The position numbers and the translations under genes are program-made. A stretch of DNA of 21,357 nt from an uncultured Christensenellaceae bacterium (GTDB taxonomy: Bacteria; Bacillota; Clostridia; Christensenellales; Pumilibacteraceae): positions 1 through 21,357 of the forward strand of contig CAJUKR010000030.1 in assembly GCA_910587025.1 (NCBI GenBank), read 5' to 3'. Each line of letters opens with the position of its first letter. Positions within the stretch are counted from its first letter, which is position 1. Positions 21,264 through 21,357 of this stretch are shown here, piece after piece. The notes under the pieces are model-generated. The model was not told the origin of the DNA. It was given only the letters and a program-made list of their open reading frames with translations, and ran no database searches.

Positions 21264-21357
21264 TTACTGAGCCAGTCTGACCGCATCCGACAGTTTGACC
21301 GATACCATTTTGGAAACACCTTTTTCTTCCATGGTGACGCCGTACAACGCGTCCGAA
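21264..21357 (-). CDS. smc: Chromosome segregation protein SMC, C-terminal end
   Basis: Only the last 31 codons are in the window. The frame reads DALYGVTMEEKGVSKMVSVK and ends at TAA (21264-21266). This is the well-conserved tail of bacterial SMC proteins, just after the ATPase head D-loop region. The order smc-ftsY is standard in Firmicutes and supports the call. Most of the gene lies to the right of the window. Confidence 0.88.
   Translation of the reverse strand, partial: SDALYGVTMEEKGVSKMVSVKLSDAVRLAQ

Overview
The window looks like chromosomal DNA of a spore-forming lineage of Clostridia (Bacillota). Support comes from a spoIIAA-spoIIAB-sigF operon, an smc-ftsY / ylxM-ffh-rpsP-khpA-rimM-trmD-rbgA-rnhB order, TmcAL (YlbM) near coaD and rsmD, Firmicutes-type tRNAs with encoded CCA ends, TTG and GTG starts with purine-rich Shine-Dalgarno (SD) sites, and consensus sigma-A promoters. 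I cannot name the genus. An uncultured gut-type clostridial lineage is my guess, not a result.

Layout. (1) Positions 1-5060 form a loosely packed, AT-rich accessory stretch: the start of a YdeI-like gene, a GNAT/YoaP fusion, a DUF4180 gene, a broken DUF3795 gene, a rhomboid protease, a second YdeI-family gene, a possible 38-residue ORF and a frameshifted alpha/beta hydrolase. Two diverged copies of a roughly 216-bp non-coding repeat (2735-2952 and 4862-5077) carry a terminator hairpin, and each sits just upstream of the promoter of a minus-strand gene. (2) Positions 5070-5527 hold a minus-strand tRNA operon: CAT (Met or Ile2), Asp, Phe, Thr, Tyr. The right-hand repeat copy begins inside the 3' end of tRNA-Tyr. 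(3) Positions 5746-7243 are the plus-strand spoIIA operon, which controls the forespore factor sigma-F. (4) Positions 7293-10248 on the minus strand are pta-ackA-comF: acetyl-CoA to acetyl-phosphate to acetate plus ATP, followed by a ComF-type phosphoribosyltransferase. (5) Positions 10352-11527 on the plus strand encode TmcAL, which uses acetate to modify the wobble base of elongator tRNA-Met. It lies divergently from pta-ackA, and a candidate substrate tRNA lies in the same window. (6) Positions 11524-20250 on the minus strand are a very compact run of 14 genes: ylxM, ffh, rpsP, khpA, rimM, trmD, rbgA, rnhB, yraN, alr, 5-formyl-THF cyclo-ligase, rsmD, coaD and a DAHP synthase. Most junctions are 4-nt ATGA overlaps. 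The run starts at a perfect TTGACA-17-TATAAT promoter whose -35 box lies inside the terminator hairpin of ftsY. (7) Positions 20349-21357 on the minus strand are ftsY and the C-terminal end of smc.

How the parts relate: the right three quarters is dense housekeeping DNA for protein targeting, ribosome assembly, rRNA and tRNA modification, cofactor synthesis and acetate metabolism. The left quarter, next to the tRNA cluster, has the marks of an insertion hotspot: short single genes with their own promoters, a repeated tRNA-flank sequence, two frameshifted genes and a possible gene remnant. The most interesting structures are the repeat pair at the tRNA end, the overlapping terminator and promoter between ftsY and ylxM, and two promoters placed so that transcription would start at the A of the start codon (leaderless mRNAs).
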